A program made the position numbers and the translations under genes. Below are positions 1 to 7,778 of a DNA stretch of 64,000 bases, piece after piece. Location: positions 620,001-684,000 of the forward strand of contig NZ_FNNC01000001.1 of assembly GCF_900106595.1 (NCBI RefSeq). The letters are read 5' to 3'. The DNA comes from Marinococcus luteus. Its GTDB lineage: Bacteria; Bacillota; Bacilli; Bacillales; Marinococcaceae. Below the pieces are notes generated by a model, which was not told where the DNA came from, made no database searches, and worked only from the letters and a program-made list of their open reading frames with translations. The number at the start of each line of letters is the position of its first letter. Positions within the stretch are counted from its first letter, which is position 1.

Positions 1-1043
1 AGCTTAATTTGCAGATCCACTTCAAACTCCGGGTCCCCGTCGGCTTCTTTTAACGCCTCCACGGCCGAAGTGTCACCGACTTCATATAAAAACATTGCCG
101 CACGCCAGCGCACCAGCTTGTTTTTGTCCCTCAGCGCTTCGATCATGTCCGGGATGCCCGCAGGGTCCCCCAGATCAGAATACGTATCTGCCGCTGTTCT
201 TCGAACGGTGACAGATGGGTCCTGCATCGCTTTTTGAAGGTCCGGCAGCACCTGAGAGTCTTCAAGCATTCCTAAATACACGACCGCCAGCCGGCGGATG
301 GCCGGTTTTTCATCTGCAAGCCCTTTTTGTATCACCGGCAGATCTTCCATAGAAGGATCCATTTGGTCAAAGGCCGCATAGCGCTGTTTCCAGTCCGGCT
401 CCTCCATCATTTCCATCGTTACTTTTTTAAACTTTGGTTCTGTGTGTTCTGCTTCCGGAGTATTTGCGATCCGTACCAGTCGTTTCAGCCGCTCTTCCGG
501 ATAGGCAGCAGCAATTTCCTCTGCCATATCGCTGCCGATCTGTGCCAGATCCTGGCCGTAACGGACTCCGTAATCCTCCCATTTGCGCTGCATAACGATG
601 TTATCATCTTCAAGCTGGGCTTCAAACGCAGCAGTCTGAAAACGTTCCGGCAGGCCCTGGCGTTTTTCTTCATCGCCGGACAAAAGCTTTATCTGCATCG
701 GTATGTTTTTAAACATCTGTACCTGAGCCTGCACTTCCCCGAACGCTTCCTGAGGCTCCTCCGACTCTTCGGCCGGCTGCTCCACCTCTTCGCCGAACGC
801 CTGGCGCACCTGGGGCAGCAGCTGCTCCCAGTCGGCTTTTGGATGGCGCTCGAGGGCCATAAAGTCGGCTACGTGATAGACACCTTTAATGCCTTCGATC
901 TCCAGCAGCTGCTGGATCGGCGCCGGTGCTTCTTCTTTATTTTCCGGTTTATAGTTGCTGCTCGTTCCGGCGGGCAGCGATTCGTTAACATTCAGCTTCA
1001 TCGTATGAGGACTCGGTGTTGGCTCAATGGATGTAATATGCAT
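1..1043 (-). CDS. ypgR: YpgR/CvfC-like protein, 3' end cut off by the window
   Basis: Minus-strand gene running off the left edge; the first 347 codons are present. The product starts MHITSIEPTPSPHTMKL and has an N-terminal Nfu/NifU-N-like scaffold domain (about residues 1-85). From about residue 225 on there are alpha-helical HEAT-type repeats (for example ...ADEKPAIRRLAVVYLG and ...DPSVTVRRTAADTY). This order matches the conserved virulence factor C family (B. subtilis YpgR), whose exact biochemical role is unsettled; a link to Fe-S or protein-scaffold function is inference. The start at 1043 has a good ribosome site, AAAGGAGAGAG, and an extended -10 (TGC-TATAAT, 1089-1094) lies upstream. 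ilvA, a few genes away, is also near ypgR in B. subtilis. Confidence 0.82.
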   Translation of the reverse strand, partial: MHITSIEPTPSPHTMKLNVNESLPAGTSSNYKPENKEEAPAPIQQLLEIEGIKGVYHVADFMALERHPKADWEQLLPQVRQAFGEEVEQPAEESEEPQEAFGEVQAQVQMFKNIPMQIKLLSGDEEKRQGLPERFQTAAFEAQLEDDNIVMQRKWEDYGVRYGQDLAQIGSDMAEEIAAAYPEERLKRLVRIANTPEAEHTEPKFKKVTMEMMEEPDWKQRYAAFDQMDPSMEDLPVIQKGLADEKPAIRRLAVVYLGMLEDSQVLPDLQKAMQDPSVTVRRTAADTYSDLGDPAGIPDMIEALRDKNKLVRWRAAMFLYEVGDTSAVEALKEADGDPEFEVDLQIK

Positions 1044-1088
1044 GATCAATCTCTCTCCTTTAAAATAACGTCCCGATTTGCACGTCTG

Positions 1089-1094
1089 ATTATA
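1089..1094 (-). promoter_or_regulatory. -10 box of ypgR promoter
   Basis: Reading the minus strand, TGC-TATAAT forms an extended -10 element about 45 bp before the ypgR start. A weak -35 candidate (TTGGCA) lies 19 bp further upstream. The assignment is by consensus match only. Confidence 0.45.
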
Positions 1095-1209
1095 GCACAG
1101 GAGAAGCCCCTCCTGCCAACCGGTTTGTGCATTTGCATTCCAAACCAGCCCGCTGTTCTGATACACTGTAATAAAGACTGTTTCAAAAGTTCATGAGGAG
1201 GTTATTACG

Positions 1210-1935
1210 TTGCAAATTGCACTTCTTTCAGACGTACACGGTAATGCTCGTGCATTAAAAGCTGTTTTAAACGACCTGCACGCCTTATCGGTAGACCATA
1301 TGTATATGCTCGGAGACCTTGCTTTCCGCGGCCCGGAACCAAAAAATTCGATTGAAACTGTTCAATCCCTGCCTGCAAAAGTATTGAAGGGGAACGCAGA
1401 CGAATGGATTGTCCGCGGCGTCCGGGAAGGAGAAGTCCCCGAGACCAAACGCTCGATCATGAACCAGGAACGGGACTGGGCAATCGAGCGGCTCTCCACT
1501 AATGACGTTAAATACTTAGAAGAGCTTCCCGAATCATTTCTTGACGAGTACGATGGCTTCCGTTTGTTCGCCTTTCACGCGGTACCCGGCAGCCTGTTTC
1601 CACCGGTTCCGGTCGATAGTGAGGCTTCCGTTTTTGAAGAATCATTTTTTCAGAAGCAGGAAGCAGACATTTATGTGTACGGGCACGTGCACACCCCCTC
1701 CATTCGAAAAATTGGGGCTAAATGGGTGATCAACACAGGAAGTATCGGCCTTCCGTTTGATGGGGATCCGACACCGTCATATGTTCTTCTGACCATCGAA
1801 GACGGGGATATCATTCCGGAAATCCGCCGGGTGCCTTATGATACAGATGAAGTTTTAGCACAGTTTGATGCGAACGATTATCCGAACAGTGATCAGGTGA
1901 AACGCATTATTTCTTCTGGACGCCCGCCAAAGTAA
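1210..1935 (+). CDS. Metallophosphoesterase family protein (YfcE/MJ0936-like)
   Basis: A 241-residue calcineurin-like phosphoesterase. The metal-binding motifs are in order: D8-x-H10 (SDVHGN), GD near residue 36, GN(A)D near 61, an H in FHAVPGS near 120 and GHVH near 158-161. These should bind a dinuclear metal centre that hydrolyses phosphomono- or diesters. The family includes MJ0936/YfcE-type phosphodiesterases and diadenosine-tetraphosphatase-like enzymes; the substrate cannot be read from sequence. It begins with TTG at 1210, supported by the ribosome site GAGGAGG 9 bp upstream. Transcribed alone, diverging from ypgR and ending at a strong terminator shared with the convergent gene. Confidence 0.85.
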   Translation: MQIALLSDVHGNARALKAVLNDLHALSVDHMYMLGDLAFRGPEPKNSIETVQSLPAKVLKGNADEWIVRGVREGEVPETKRSIMNQERDWAIERLSTNDVKYLEELPESFLDEYDGFRLFAFHAVPGSLFPPVPVDSEASVFEESFFQKQEADIYVYGHVHTPSIRKIGAKWVINTGSIGLPFDGDPTPSYVLLTIEDGDIIPEIRRVPYDTDEVLAQFDANDYPNSDQVKRIISSGRPPK

Positions 1936-1953
1936 CGTTTGTCCAATAAATAC

Positions 1954-1987
1954 AAAAAAGGCCCGCCGTCCGCGGCGGGCCTTTTTA
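1954..1987. terminator. Bidirectional intrinsic terminator
   Basis: Perfect GC-rich stem GCCCGCCG / CGGCGGGC with a TCCG loop, flanked by A6 on the left and T5 on the right. It separates the convergent phosphoesterase and TlpA-like genes and should work in both directions. Confidence 0.9.
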
Positions 1988-2410
1988 TATGCTGTTAACC
2001 TTTTGCAGGCTTTGCATAATATCAATAAACGATGCTTTATCTCCGTACTGCGCCACAATGTCACCATGCTCATCAATAATAAACGTGCTCGGCACTCCTT
2101 CACATTTATAGCGTCTGTACGTATCCACACCTTCGTCCTGAAGCACTGGAAAACGATAGTTGTTGTTTTCCACATACGTTTTAGGATCTTCTTCCCGCCG
2201 TTCGCGGCCGGTCACATTAATCGTAACAAACTGCAGCGGGCTGTCTTCATTCATTTGTTCATAAAACCGGTTCTTCTGTACCAGGTCCGCAGAAGAATCC
2301 GGGCACCAGGATGCCCAGAACGTTAAAAGCACCGGTTTTCCTTTCAGCTGTTCAAGCGACCATTCAACGCCGCTCGACATTTCTTTGAGTTGAAACTGAG
2401 GGGCCTGCAT
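1985..2410 (-). CDS. TlpA/ResA-like thioredoxin-fold protein, monothiol active site
   Basis: A 141-residue thioredoxin-fold protein of the TlpA/AhpC-TSA type without a signal peptide, so probably cytosolic. The active-site loop is W-C36-P-D-S39: one cysteine where ResA/TlpA proteins have C-x-x-C. The C-terminal GVPSTFIIDEHG segment is the expected cis-Pro loop. A single thiol points to peroxiredoxin-like or mixed-disulfide chemistry rather than classical disulfide reduction; this is inference. The start at 2410 follows a good GGAGG ribosome site and lies inside the 3' end of the upstream thioredoxin gene (47-bp overlap), so the two are probably translated together. Confidence 0.8.
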   Translation of the reverse strand: MQAPQFQLKEMSSGVEWSLEQLKGKPVLLTFWASWCPDSSADLVQKNRFYEQMNEDSPLQFVTINVTGRERREEDPKTYVENNNYRFPVLQDEGVDTYRRYKCEGVPSTFIIDEHGDIVAQYGDKASFIDIMQSLQKVNSI

Positions 2411-2753
2411 AGGAATCCTCCTTTTTTTCTGTTAAATCTTTTTTCAAATACGGATGCAGCTGCTCAAGCAAATACGAACCCGACTGCATTTTGTACAGCC
2501 GCTCTCTTTCCTCCCCGCTCTCAAATACGATTAAACACGGGACACTCTGAATTTCGAGCTGACGGGCCCGTACAGGAGCAGTATTGATATCCACTTCCAG
2601 AAAAGAAGCACCGGCGTACAATTTTTCTATTGGGGCAAGCATACGCTTTGCCAGTTGGCACGTGCCGCACGTCGGGGAGGTAAACAAAACCACCTGGCGT
2701 CCTTCCCCCGCTTCGAGCATCTGCTCAAGCTGTTCGTTCGTTATTCGTTCCAA
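2364..2753 (-). CDS. Thioredoxin family protein (C-G-T-C active site)
   Basis: A 129-residue thioredoxin-like protein with redox motif C29-G-T-C32 and cis-Pro loop SVPCLIVF, resembling small Bacillus proteins such as YtpP/YusE. It should catalyse dithiol-disulfide exchange in the cytosol; the partner is unknown. It has a polar C-terminal extension of about 25 residues (KKEDSYAGPSVSTQRN...) that is unusual for such short thioredoxins and coincides with the overlap of the next gene. It starts with TTG at 2753. The 47-bp overlap with the monothiol TlpA-like gene downstream suggests that the two form a redox pair. Confidence 0.8.
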   Translation of the reverse strand: MERITNEQLEQMLEAGEGRQVVLFTSPTCGTCQLAKRMLAPIEKLYAGASFLEVDINTAPVRARQLEIQSVPCLIVFESGEERERLYKMQSGSYLLEQLHPYLKKDLTEKKEDSYAGPSVSTQRNVERR

Positions 2754-2832
2754 TTTGTTTCACCCGCTTTATATCCAAGACCGCAAACGGCTGCATCCTT
2801 AAGACACAGCCGGCTGTTTCGGTTTTTTCTTT

Positions 2833-3357
2833 TTACTGCGTACGAAAAGCTTCGACAAGCGCCTGATTATACGCTGGAATATCCGGCGGACGCTGACTCG
2901 AAACGATATGGCCGTCTACGACGACTGGCTCGTCCGACCATACGGCCCCGGCGTTGGTCATATCGTCTTTAATACCGGGAGTGCTCGTGACATGAACACC
3001 CTGCAGAATGCCTGCTGAGGAAAGAACCCAGCCGGCATGGCAGATTTCACCAATGATTTTTTTATGCTCATCCATGTGCCGGACGATGGTGAGCACTTCA
3101 CTGTAGCGGCGGAGTTTATCCGGCGCCCACCCTCCAGGCACCAGCACCCCGTCGTAGTCTGCCGGGTCCACATCGGCAAGTGCTGCCTCCGAGACGGCCG
3201 GAACCCCGTGTTTTCCTGTATACGATTTGCCGTTTTCTTTACCGGTAAGCAGTACTTCAGCGCCTTCTTCGCGCAGGCGCATGACCGGCACCCACAGCTC
3301 CAAATCTTCAAAATCGTCTTCGACAAATGCAATAATTCTTTTTCCCTGCAGTGTCAT
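2833..3357 (-). CDS. DJ-1/PfpI family protein (YfkM-like, type 1 glutamine amidotransferase fold)
   Basis: A 174-residue PfpI/DJ-1 superfamily protein. The nucleophile elbow is I-C106-H107-A-G-W and the preceding strand is VLVPGGWAPD. It matches the length of B. subtilis general stress protein YfkM and the PfpI-type proteases/deglycases. Family members are described as proteases or protein/nucleotide deglycases acting on glyoxal adducts; which applies here is not visible. The start at 3357 has the ribosome site AAAGGAGG. It is co-oriented with the DUF3891 gene upstream. Methylglyoxal synthase (mgsA) lies elsewhere in the window, so a detoxification role is possible but unproven. Confidence 0.85.
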   Translation of the reverse strand: MTLQGKRIIAFVEDDFEDLELWVPVMRLREEGAEVLLTGKENGKSYTGKHGVPAVSEAALADVDPADYDGVLVPGGWAPDKLRRYSEVLTIVRHMDEHKKIIGEICHAGWVLSSAGILQGVHVTSTPGIKDDMTNAGAVWSDEPVVVDGHIVSSQRPPDIPAYNQALVEAFRTQ

Positions 3358-3388
3358 CGTGATTCCTCCTTTATCGTGCTTTCAGCAG

Positions 3389-4135
3389 CTATTCGGCAGG
3401 CTTTAATGTGACCCGGCGGCTGTCCGGCTCCACGTTCCACAGCTCCTCCGGCGCCTCAAGCGGCTGCTGTACACAGCGCCGCTCCACCTCGACGGTAAAG
3501 GATTCCGTGAACGGAAACGGCTGCAAAGCTACCGTCTCTTCGTCTTCCCAATGGGCATAAATCGTTTCATGATCAAGGGAGGCGAATGTCTGGCGGAAGC
3601 CGTCCCGGAACCAGGGCACTTCCTGCTCTTTGGACGCTCCCGGCGTATTCATGCAAATATAAAGGGACAGGTCATCAAAAAACTGAAGCAGATGAAAATG
3701 TTCAGCTGCCATCAGGAAATTCCACTGGTATCCGACAATCAGCCGCTGCTGGCGGGCGATCTCCTCCTGCATAAAGGCAATTTCCTCCGGCACCTCGGAG
3801 TCTTTAAAAAACGAGCCGTAGTGGCTGCTGATCAAATACGCCTGGTACGGATCCTCTTCTTCAAGGGCGTTGATGGTGTTCCGGTAGGCGCCGAGCTTCG
3901 GCGGGACCGGATAATGTACAAAAGATACCGGCCACCCATTTTCATCAAGCATCGGCTCTTCGTCCAGTGTTTTCCAGGCATCATCGTGGCGGGCCGCAGC
4001 CTGGAGCGCCGACGGCCAGGACGGCTGTTCTTTAAACGTCGTATGGTGCCAGTACTTCATGCACTCCCCGGAGAGAGCCGCGTGCTCCTGCTGCATCATC
4101 ACTTCCACCCAGCCGTTGCGATTCTCGCTGATCAT
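3389..4135 (-). CDS. DUF3891 family protein
   Basis: A 248-residue protein of the DUF3891 family, function unknown. An N-terminal HDDAW motif (about residues 50-54), an HYG motif near 104 and WNFL...EHFHLLQFFDDLSLY near 139-160 look like a helical bundle with His/Asp ligands, reminiscent of an HD-type metal site; that reading is inference. It has no signal peptide or membrane segment. The start at 4135 has GGGAG 9 bp upstream. It sits between ilvA and the pfpI-like gene, with only 38 bp to ilvA, so it could be co-transcribed with ilvA. Confidence 0.8.
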   Translation of the reverse strand: MISENRNGWVEVMMQQEHAALSGECMKYWHHTTFKEQPSWPSALQAAARHDDAWKTLDEEPMLDENGWPVSFVHYPVPPKLGAYRNTINALEEEDPYQAYLISSHYGSFFKDSEVPEEIAFMQEEIARQQRLIVGYQWNFLMAAEHFHLLQFFDDLSLYICMNTPGASKEQEVPWFRDGFRQTFASLDHETIYAHWEDEETVALQPFPFTESFTVEVERRCVQQPLEAPEELWNVEPDSRRVTLKPAE

Positions 4136-4173
4136 TGTATCCGCTCCCTTTCTGCCCGTGTGAACCGTCTCAA

Positions 4174-5421
4174 TTAGATAAGGAAATTAAACAGCGTTTC
4201 TTCTTTGTTGATTTCTGTATATTTGATGCCCCGGTCTCTCATTCTCGTCAACAGCTTATCGTAGTCCGACGGATAGGTTACTTCAATGCCGACAAGCGCC
4301 GGTCCGTTGGATTTATTGTTTTTCTTGTTGTATTCAAAGCGGGTAATGTCATCGTCCGGTCCGAGCACATCATGTAAAAATTCCCGGAGTGCGCCGGCAC
4401 GCTGCGGAAAATTCACAATGAAGTAATGCTGCAGTCCTTCATAGATCAATGATTTCTCCCTCATTTCTTCCATGCGGCCGATATCATTGTTTCCTCCGCT
4501 GACAATACAAACGACCGTTTTTCCTTTAATCTCTTCTTTGTGAAAATCAAGAGCCGCAATCGATAAGGCTCCCGCCGGTTCAGCCACGACGGCATTTTCA
4601 TTGTACAGCTCCAGAATAGTCGTACATATCTTGCCCTCAGGCACGAGCGTAATGCTGTCAAGCAGATCCTTACAAACGTCATACGTCAGTTCCCCGACCC
4701 GCTTCACAGCAGCTCCGTCAACAAACTTGTCAATGTAGTCGAGCGAGACAACACCCTGATTTTCAATGGATGCTTTCATACCCGGAGCTCCGGCCGGCTC
4801 GCAGCCGATAATCTTCGTTGAAGGGGAAATGGAGTTCACGTACGTGCCAACACCGGATACAAGTCCGCCGCCGCCGACGCAGGAAAATAAATAATCGATC
4901 GGCTCTTCAATATCGTTCATAATTTCCATTCCGACCGTGCCCTGACCGGCGATCACTTTTTCGTTGTTAAACGGATGCACAAATTCCATGTCGTGCTCTT
5001 CGCCGTAAGCGTTCGCTTCGTAATAGGCATCGTCAAACGTATCGCCTGTAAGTACTACTTCCACGTATTCCTTCCCAAATAACTTCACCTGCGAAATTTT
5101 CTGGCGCGGAGTCGTGTTCGGCATAAAAATGTGGCCTTTTACTTTCAGCGCCTGGCAGGAGTACGCCACGCCCTGGGCGTGATTTCCGGCGCTTGCACAT
5201 ACCACGCCGTTTTCAAGCTTGTCCTTTGGAATGCTGCTCATCATATAATACGCCCCGCGGATTTTAAATGAGCGCACTACCTGGAGGTCCTCCCGTTTCA
5301 AATAAATATTGGCCCCGTAACGCTCAGAAAGCACCTGGTTTTTCTGCAATGGGGTATGCGTGACCACGTCTTTCAGCGTTTGATTTGCGATGATAATGTC
5401 TTCAATGTGTATATTCCCCAT
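4174..5421 (-). CDS. ilvA: Threonine ammonia-lyase (threonine deaminase)
   Basis: A 415-residue PLP enzyme that converts L-threonine to 2-oxobutanoate and ammonia, the first step of isoleucine synthesis. PLP-binding K53 is in S-F-K-I-R-G, the phosphate-binding glycine loop is CVGGGGLVSG (about 186-195), and SGGNND closes the catalytic domain. The last 80 or so residues (QHYFIVNFPQRAGALREFL...) form the single ACT-like regulatory domain of the Bacillus-type short IlvA. Length and layout match B. subtilis IlvA (422). Start at 5421 with AAAGGA upstream. The leader contains a strong hairpin and repeated motifs but no T-box core. Confidence 0.95.
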   Translation of the reverse strand: MGNIHIEDIIIANQTLKDVVTHTPLQKNQVLSERYGANIYLKREDLQVVRSFKIRGAYYMMSSIPKDKLENGVVCASAGNHAQGVAYSCQALKVKGHIFMPNTTPRQKISQVKLFGKEYVEVVLTGDTFDDAYYEANAYGEEHDMEFVHPFNNEKVIAGQGTVGMEIMNDIEEPIDYLFSCVGGGGLVSGVGTYVNSISPSTKIIGCEPAGAPGMKASIENQGVVSLDYIDKFVDGAAVKRVGELTYDVCKDLLDSITLVPEGKICTTILELYNENAVVAEPAGALSIAALDFHKEEIKGKTVVCIVSGGNNDIGRMEEMREKSLIYEGLQHYFIVNFPQRAGALREFLHDVLGPDDDITRFEYNKKNNKSNGPALVGIEVTYPSDYDKLLTRMRDRGIKYTEINKEETLFNFLI

Positions 5422-5463
5422 ACAAGCAACGTTCCTTTCTACTTAGCGTGCGTCCACTTCAAT

Positions 5464-5501
5464 TGTGAATGCCCGGTTAACATGATTAGTGTAAATGCCC
5501 G
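5464..5501. repeat. Pair of 12-bp direct repeats in the ilvA leader
   Basis: TGTGAATGCCCG (5464-5475) and TGTAAATGCCCG (5490-5501) differ at one base and start 26 bp apart, about 2.5 helical turns. They lie between the ilvA promoter and start codon. No known operator (CodY, CcpA, T-box) matches; a tandem protein-binding site is possible. Confidence 0.5.
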
Positions 5502-5530
5502 AAAGCGGCGGAGATGTTCTCCGCCGCTTT
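5502..5530. other. Strong hairpin in the ilvA 5' leader
   Basis: A perfect 13-bp inverted repeat (AAAGCGGCGGAGA / TCTCCGCCGCTTT) with a TGT loop. On the minus strand it starts about 17 nt into the ilvA transcript and is followed only by TTTCGGG, so it is a poor terminator in that direction. On the plus strand it has a T5 tail but no gene to terminate. It could be an mRNA-stabilising hairpin or an attenuator element. Confidence 0.6.
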
Positions 5531-5553
5531 TTGATCCCGTTCAAACCCTTACT

Positions 5554-5559
5554 ATTATA
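5554..5559 (-). promoter_or_regulatory. ilvA: -10 box of ilvA promoter
   Basis: The minus strand reads TGT-TATAAT, an extended -10, about 135 bp before the ilvA start. A TTTTCA -35 candidate lies 16 bp upstream. It would give an ilvA leader of about 125 nt containing the hairpin and direct repeats. Confidence 0.55.
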
Positions 5560-5658
5560 ACATGAATATGCACACTGAAAAGCCGTGCGTTTTCCTGCTT
5601 TGTGCGAAGGGTACATAAATGATAATCCCGGCAGTTCTTTACCCGCCCTATTCTTTGG

Positions 5659-5664
5659 TATAAT
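5659..5664 (+). promoter_or_regulatory. -10 box of phasin-like/ubiB operon promoter
   Basis: TTGG-TATAAT forms an extended -10 about 45 bp before the ATG at 5709, with a TTTACC -35 candidate 15 bp upstream. The two promoters in the 287-bp gap between ilvA and this gene diverge. Confidence 0.5.
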
Positions 5665-5708
5665 GTTAGCAGTACAATTTTTAACAAACTATAAAGGGGG
5701 ATTTTTTT

Positions 5709-6017
5709 ATGAACGACATGCTGAAAAAAGGATTTTTCCTGGGACTCGGAGCGGCTTCATACGGACGGGAAAAAGTACAAACATATCTCGATGACCTCGT
5801 CACCAAAGGGAAAATTACACCTCGGGAAGCGGACGAATGGAAAGAGGAAATGATTCAGCGGGGATCGGCTCAAAGCGACTCCTGGAACAGTCAGGCGAAA
5901 AACTCCTTCGAAAACCGGGCGGAAAGCATGGGTATCGCCACAAAACGTGATATTGACCGTCTCGAACAAAAGCTCGATGCCATTGAAAAGGCGATGCACA
6001 AACCGGACGACGAATAA
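5709..6017 (+). CDS. Phasin family-like small protein
   Basis: A 102-residue protein with an N-terminal apolar stretch (KKGFFLGLGAASYG) followed by charged helix (VQTYLDDLVTKGKITPREADEWKEEM) and a C-terminal coiled-coil segment (RDIDRLEQKLDAIEKAM). This is the pattern of short phasin-like proteins (polyhydroxyalkanoate granule-associated/PhaF-type domain) that often precede ubiB-type kinases in Bacillaceae. No PHA synthase is in the window, so a role in granules is not implied; association with membranes or the neighbouring kinase is more likely. The ribosome site AAAGGGGG precedes the ATG. The gap to the downstream kinase gene is 32 bp. Confidence 0.75.
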   Translation: MNDMLKKGFFLGLGAASYGREKVQTYLDDLVTKGKITPREADEWKEEMIQRGSAQSDSWNSQAKNSFENRAESMGIATKRDIDRLEQKLDAIEKAMHKPDDE

Positions 6018-6049
6018 CCGCCAATTCTAAATAAAGGAAGGAACGCTTC

Positions 6050-7726
6050 ATGGCTATAACAAAAAGTATCCGGCACGCAAATCGATACAGAAAGATTGCT
6101 ACTACGCTTGCGAAACACGGCTTCGGATATATTTTGCAGGAAGTGGGACTTTTTCATATTCTTTCTCTTCCTAAGCGGATTATGTCGGATCCCAATGACT
6201 GGAACACGCAGTCTATCGGGGTCCGTCTTCGGCTTGTCGTCGAGGAGCTCGGCCCTGCGTTCATTAAACTCGGGCAGCTTGTAAGCACCCGGAAGGACAT
6301 TTTCCCCCCGTCTATTGTTGATGAACTTGCAAAGCTGCAGGATCACGTTCCCCCGTTTCCATATGAAACGGCCAAATCAGTGATCGAGCACGACCTGCAT
6401 GAACCTCTCGGCAATATTTATTCCTACTTTGATGAAACTCCCATAGCCGCAGCTTCCATCGGCCAGGTACATAAAGCAGTCCTTCATGACGGCCGGGATG
6501 TTGTCGTGAAAATCAGCCGGCCGCATATTAAAGAGATTATCGAACAGGATATCGATATTCTGCGGGATCTGGCCCGGCTTCTCACCCAGCGGTTTCAATG
6601 GGCCCAGTTTTACCAGCTTCAGGATATTGTAGAGGAATACGCATCTGCAATACGGGATGAATTTGACTACTTTACTGAAGCCCGCAATGTGGAAAAAATG
6701 GCCCGTTCCCTTCAGCATTTTGAGTCTGTCCAGGTCCCCGAAGTATATGAAACCTGGTCGTCACGCCGCGTGTTGACCATCGAATATATCGATGGCCATA
6801 AGCTTTCCGAGCTTGAATACTCCACCGTCGAATTTGATAAAAAGAAGCTTGCTCACCATCTGGTGGATTCCTTTTTACACCAAGTGCTTCGCACCGGCTT
6901 TTTTCACAGTGATCCCCACCCCGGGAACCTGCTTTTTAAAGAAGGAAACGTTGTCGTCTACATTGATTTCGGCCAGGTCGGCCGCTTAAGCAAAAGTATG
7001 CGCAGGCAGTTCATTAACTATGTTATCGCCATGACAAGGCGGAATACCCGGGACGTAGCAGCAGCTATTTATGAAATGGCCGACTTTCCGGAAGATATGG
7101 AAACGGAAATTTTTGAAGAGGATGTGGAATACCTTTTATCCAAATATTACGAGACGCCGTTTAAGGAAATTGAAATCGGTGCAGCTATCAATGATGTTTT
7201 TTCCACCTCGCACCGCTATGGCATCAGCATCCATAAAGAATTTACGATGCTTGCTAAAGCCATCATTACCATTGAATCCATTGCCACCGAGCTCGATCCG
7301 GACTTAAGCATCGTGGAAATTGCCGAGCCATACGGCAAGATGCTCGTGAAAGAACGCCTGAACCCGCGGGACCGGATCGAGGACGTTTTCCGTGAAGGCA
7401 AAGAGCAGTTTGGCTATATCCGCGAGCTGCCGAAAGAAATTCGTTCTGCACTGAAAAAAATCAATGATGATGAACTCGGCGTCGACATACGCATGCCCCG
7501 CATTAATATTTTGATGAACAAGCTTGACCGTATTGGCAACCGTCTGAGCTTCAGCGTCATTCTGCTTGCCTTCAGCATCGTGATGGTGGGCTTGATCGTC
7601 GGCTCCACATTCGGGGATAACAATTCGATTCTCGTACAGCTGCCCGTCATCGAAATCAGTTTTATTGTGGCGTTTTTTCTCTTCGTCTGGCTGCTGTATG
7701 CCATTTTCCGCTCCGGCCGATTTTGA
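6050..7726 (+). CDS. ABC1/AarF/UbiB family atypical kinase
   Basis: A 558-residue protein of the UbiB/ADCK family. Visible marks are the KxGQ motif region (AFIKLGQLVSTRKD, about 70-83), the Ala-rich loop AAASIGQVHKA near 138, catalytic HPGNLLF near 293 and metal-binding IDFGQVG near 310. Two C-terminal hydrophobic helices (about 501-522 and 532-552) anchor it in the membrane. Family members act as ATPases/kinases supporting isoprenoid quinone synthesis or distribution; here the quinone would be menaquinone, consistent with menaquinone genes elsewhere in the window (inference). It forms a two-gene operon with the phasin-like gene and ends at a clear terminator. Confidence 0.88.
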   Translation: MAITKSIRHANRYRKIATTLAKHGFGYILQEVGLFHILSLPKRIMSDPNDWNTQSIGVRLRLVVEELGPAFIKLGQLVSTRKDIFPPSIVDELAKLQDHVPPFPYETAKSVIEHDLHEPLGNIYSYFDETPIAAASIGQVHKAVLHDGRDVVVKISRPHIKEIIEQDIDILRDLARLLTQRFQWAQFYQLQDIVEEYASAIRDEFDYFTEARNVEKMARSLQHFESVQVPEVYETWSSRRVLTIEYIDGHKLSELEYSTVEFDKKKLAHHLVDSFLHQVLRTGFFHSDPHPGNLLFKEGNVVVYIDFGQVGRLSKSMRRQFINYVIAMTRRNTRDVAAAIYEMADFPEDMETEIFEEDVEYLLSKYYETPFKEIEIGAAINDVFSTSHRYGISIHKEFTMLAKAIITIESIATELDPDLSIVEIAEPYGKMLVKERLNPRDRIEDVFREGKEQFGYIRELPKEIRSALKKINDDELGVDIRMPRINILMNKLDRIGNRLSFSVILLAFSIVMVGLIVGSTFGDNNSILVQLPVIEISFIVAFFLFVWLLYAIFRSGRF

Positions 7727-7741
7727 CCTCCGATACAAAGC

Positions 7742-7772
7742 AAAGCTGCCGGCAGAAGCCGGCAGCTTTTGT
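7742..7772. terminator. Bidirectional terminator after the UbiB-type kinase
   Basis: Inverted repeat AAAGCTGCCGGC / GCCGGCAGCTTT with a 4-nt AGAA loop and flanking A/T runs, between convergent genes. Confidence 0.85.
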
Positions 7773-7778
7773 GTTCTC

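Noticed and set aside
327-1196. 289-codon plus-strand ORF opposite ypgR
   Set aside because: Antisense to a gene with clear family motifs; its composition is rich in Phe, Arg, His and Leu, as expected for a shadow.
2806-2817. 12-bp palindrome ACAGCCGGCTGT downstream of the PfpI-type gene
   Set aside because: No loop and no T-run in the transcribed direction; too short to call an operator.
5422-5570. T-box riboswitch before ilvA
   Set aside because: No AGGGTGGNACCGCG-like T-box core; the hairpin lacks the antiterminator partner.
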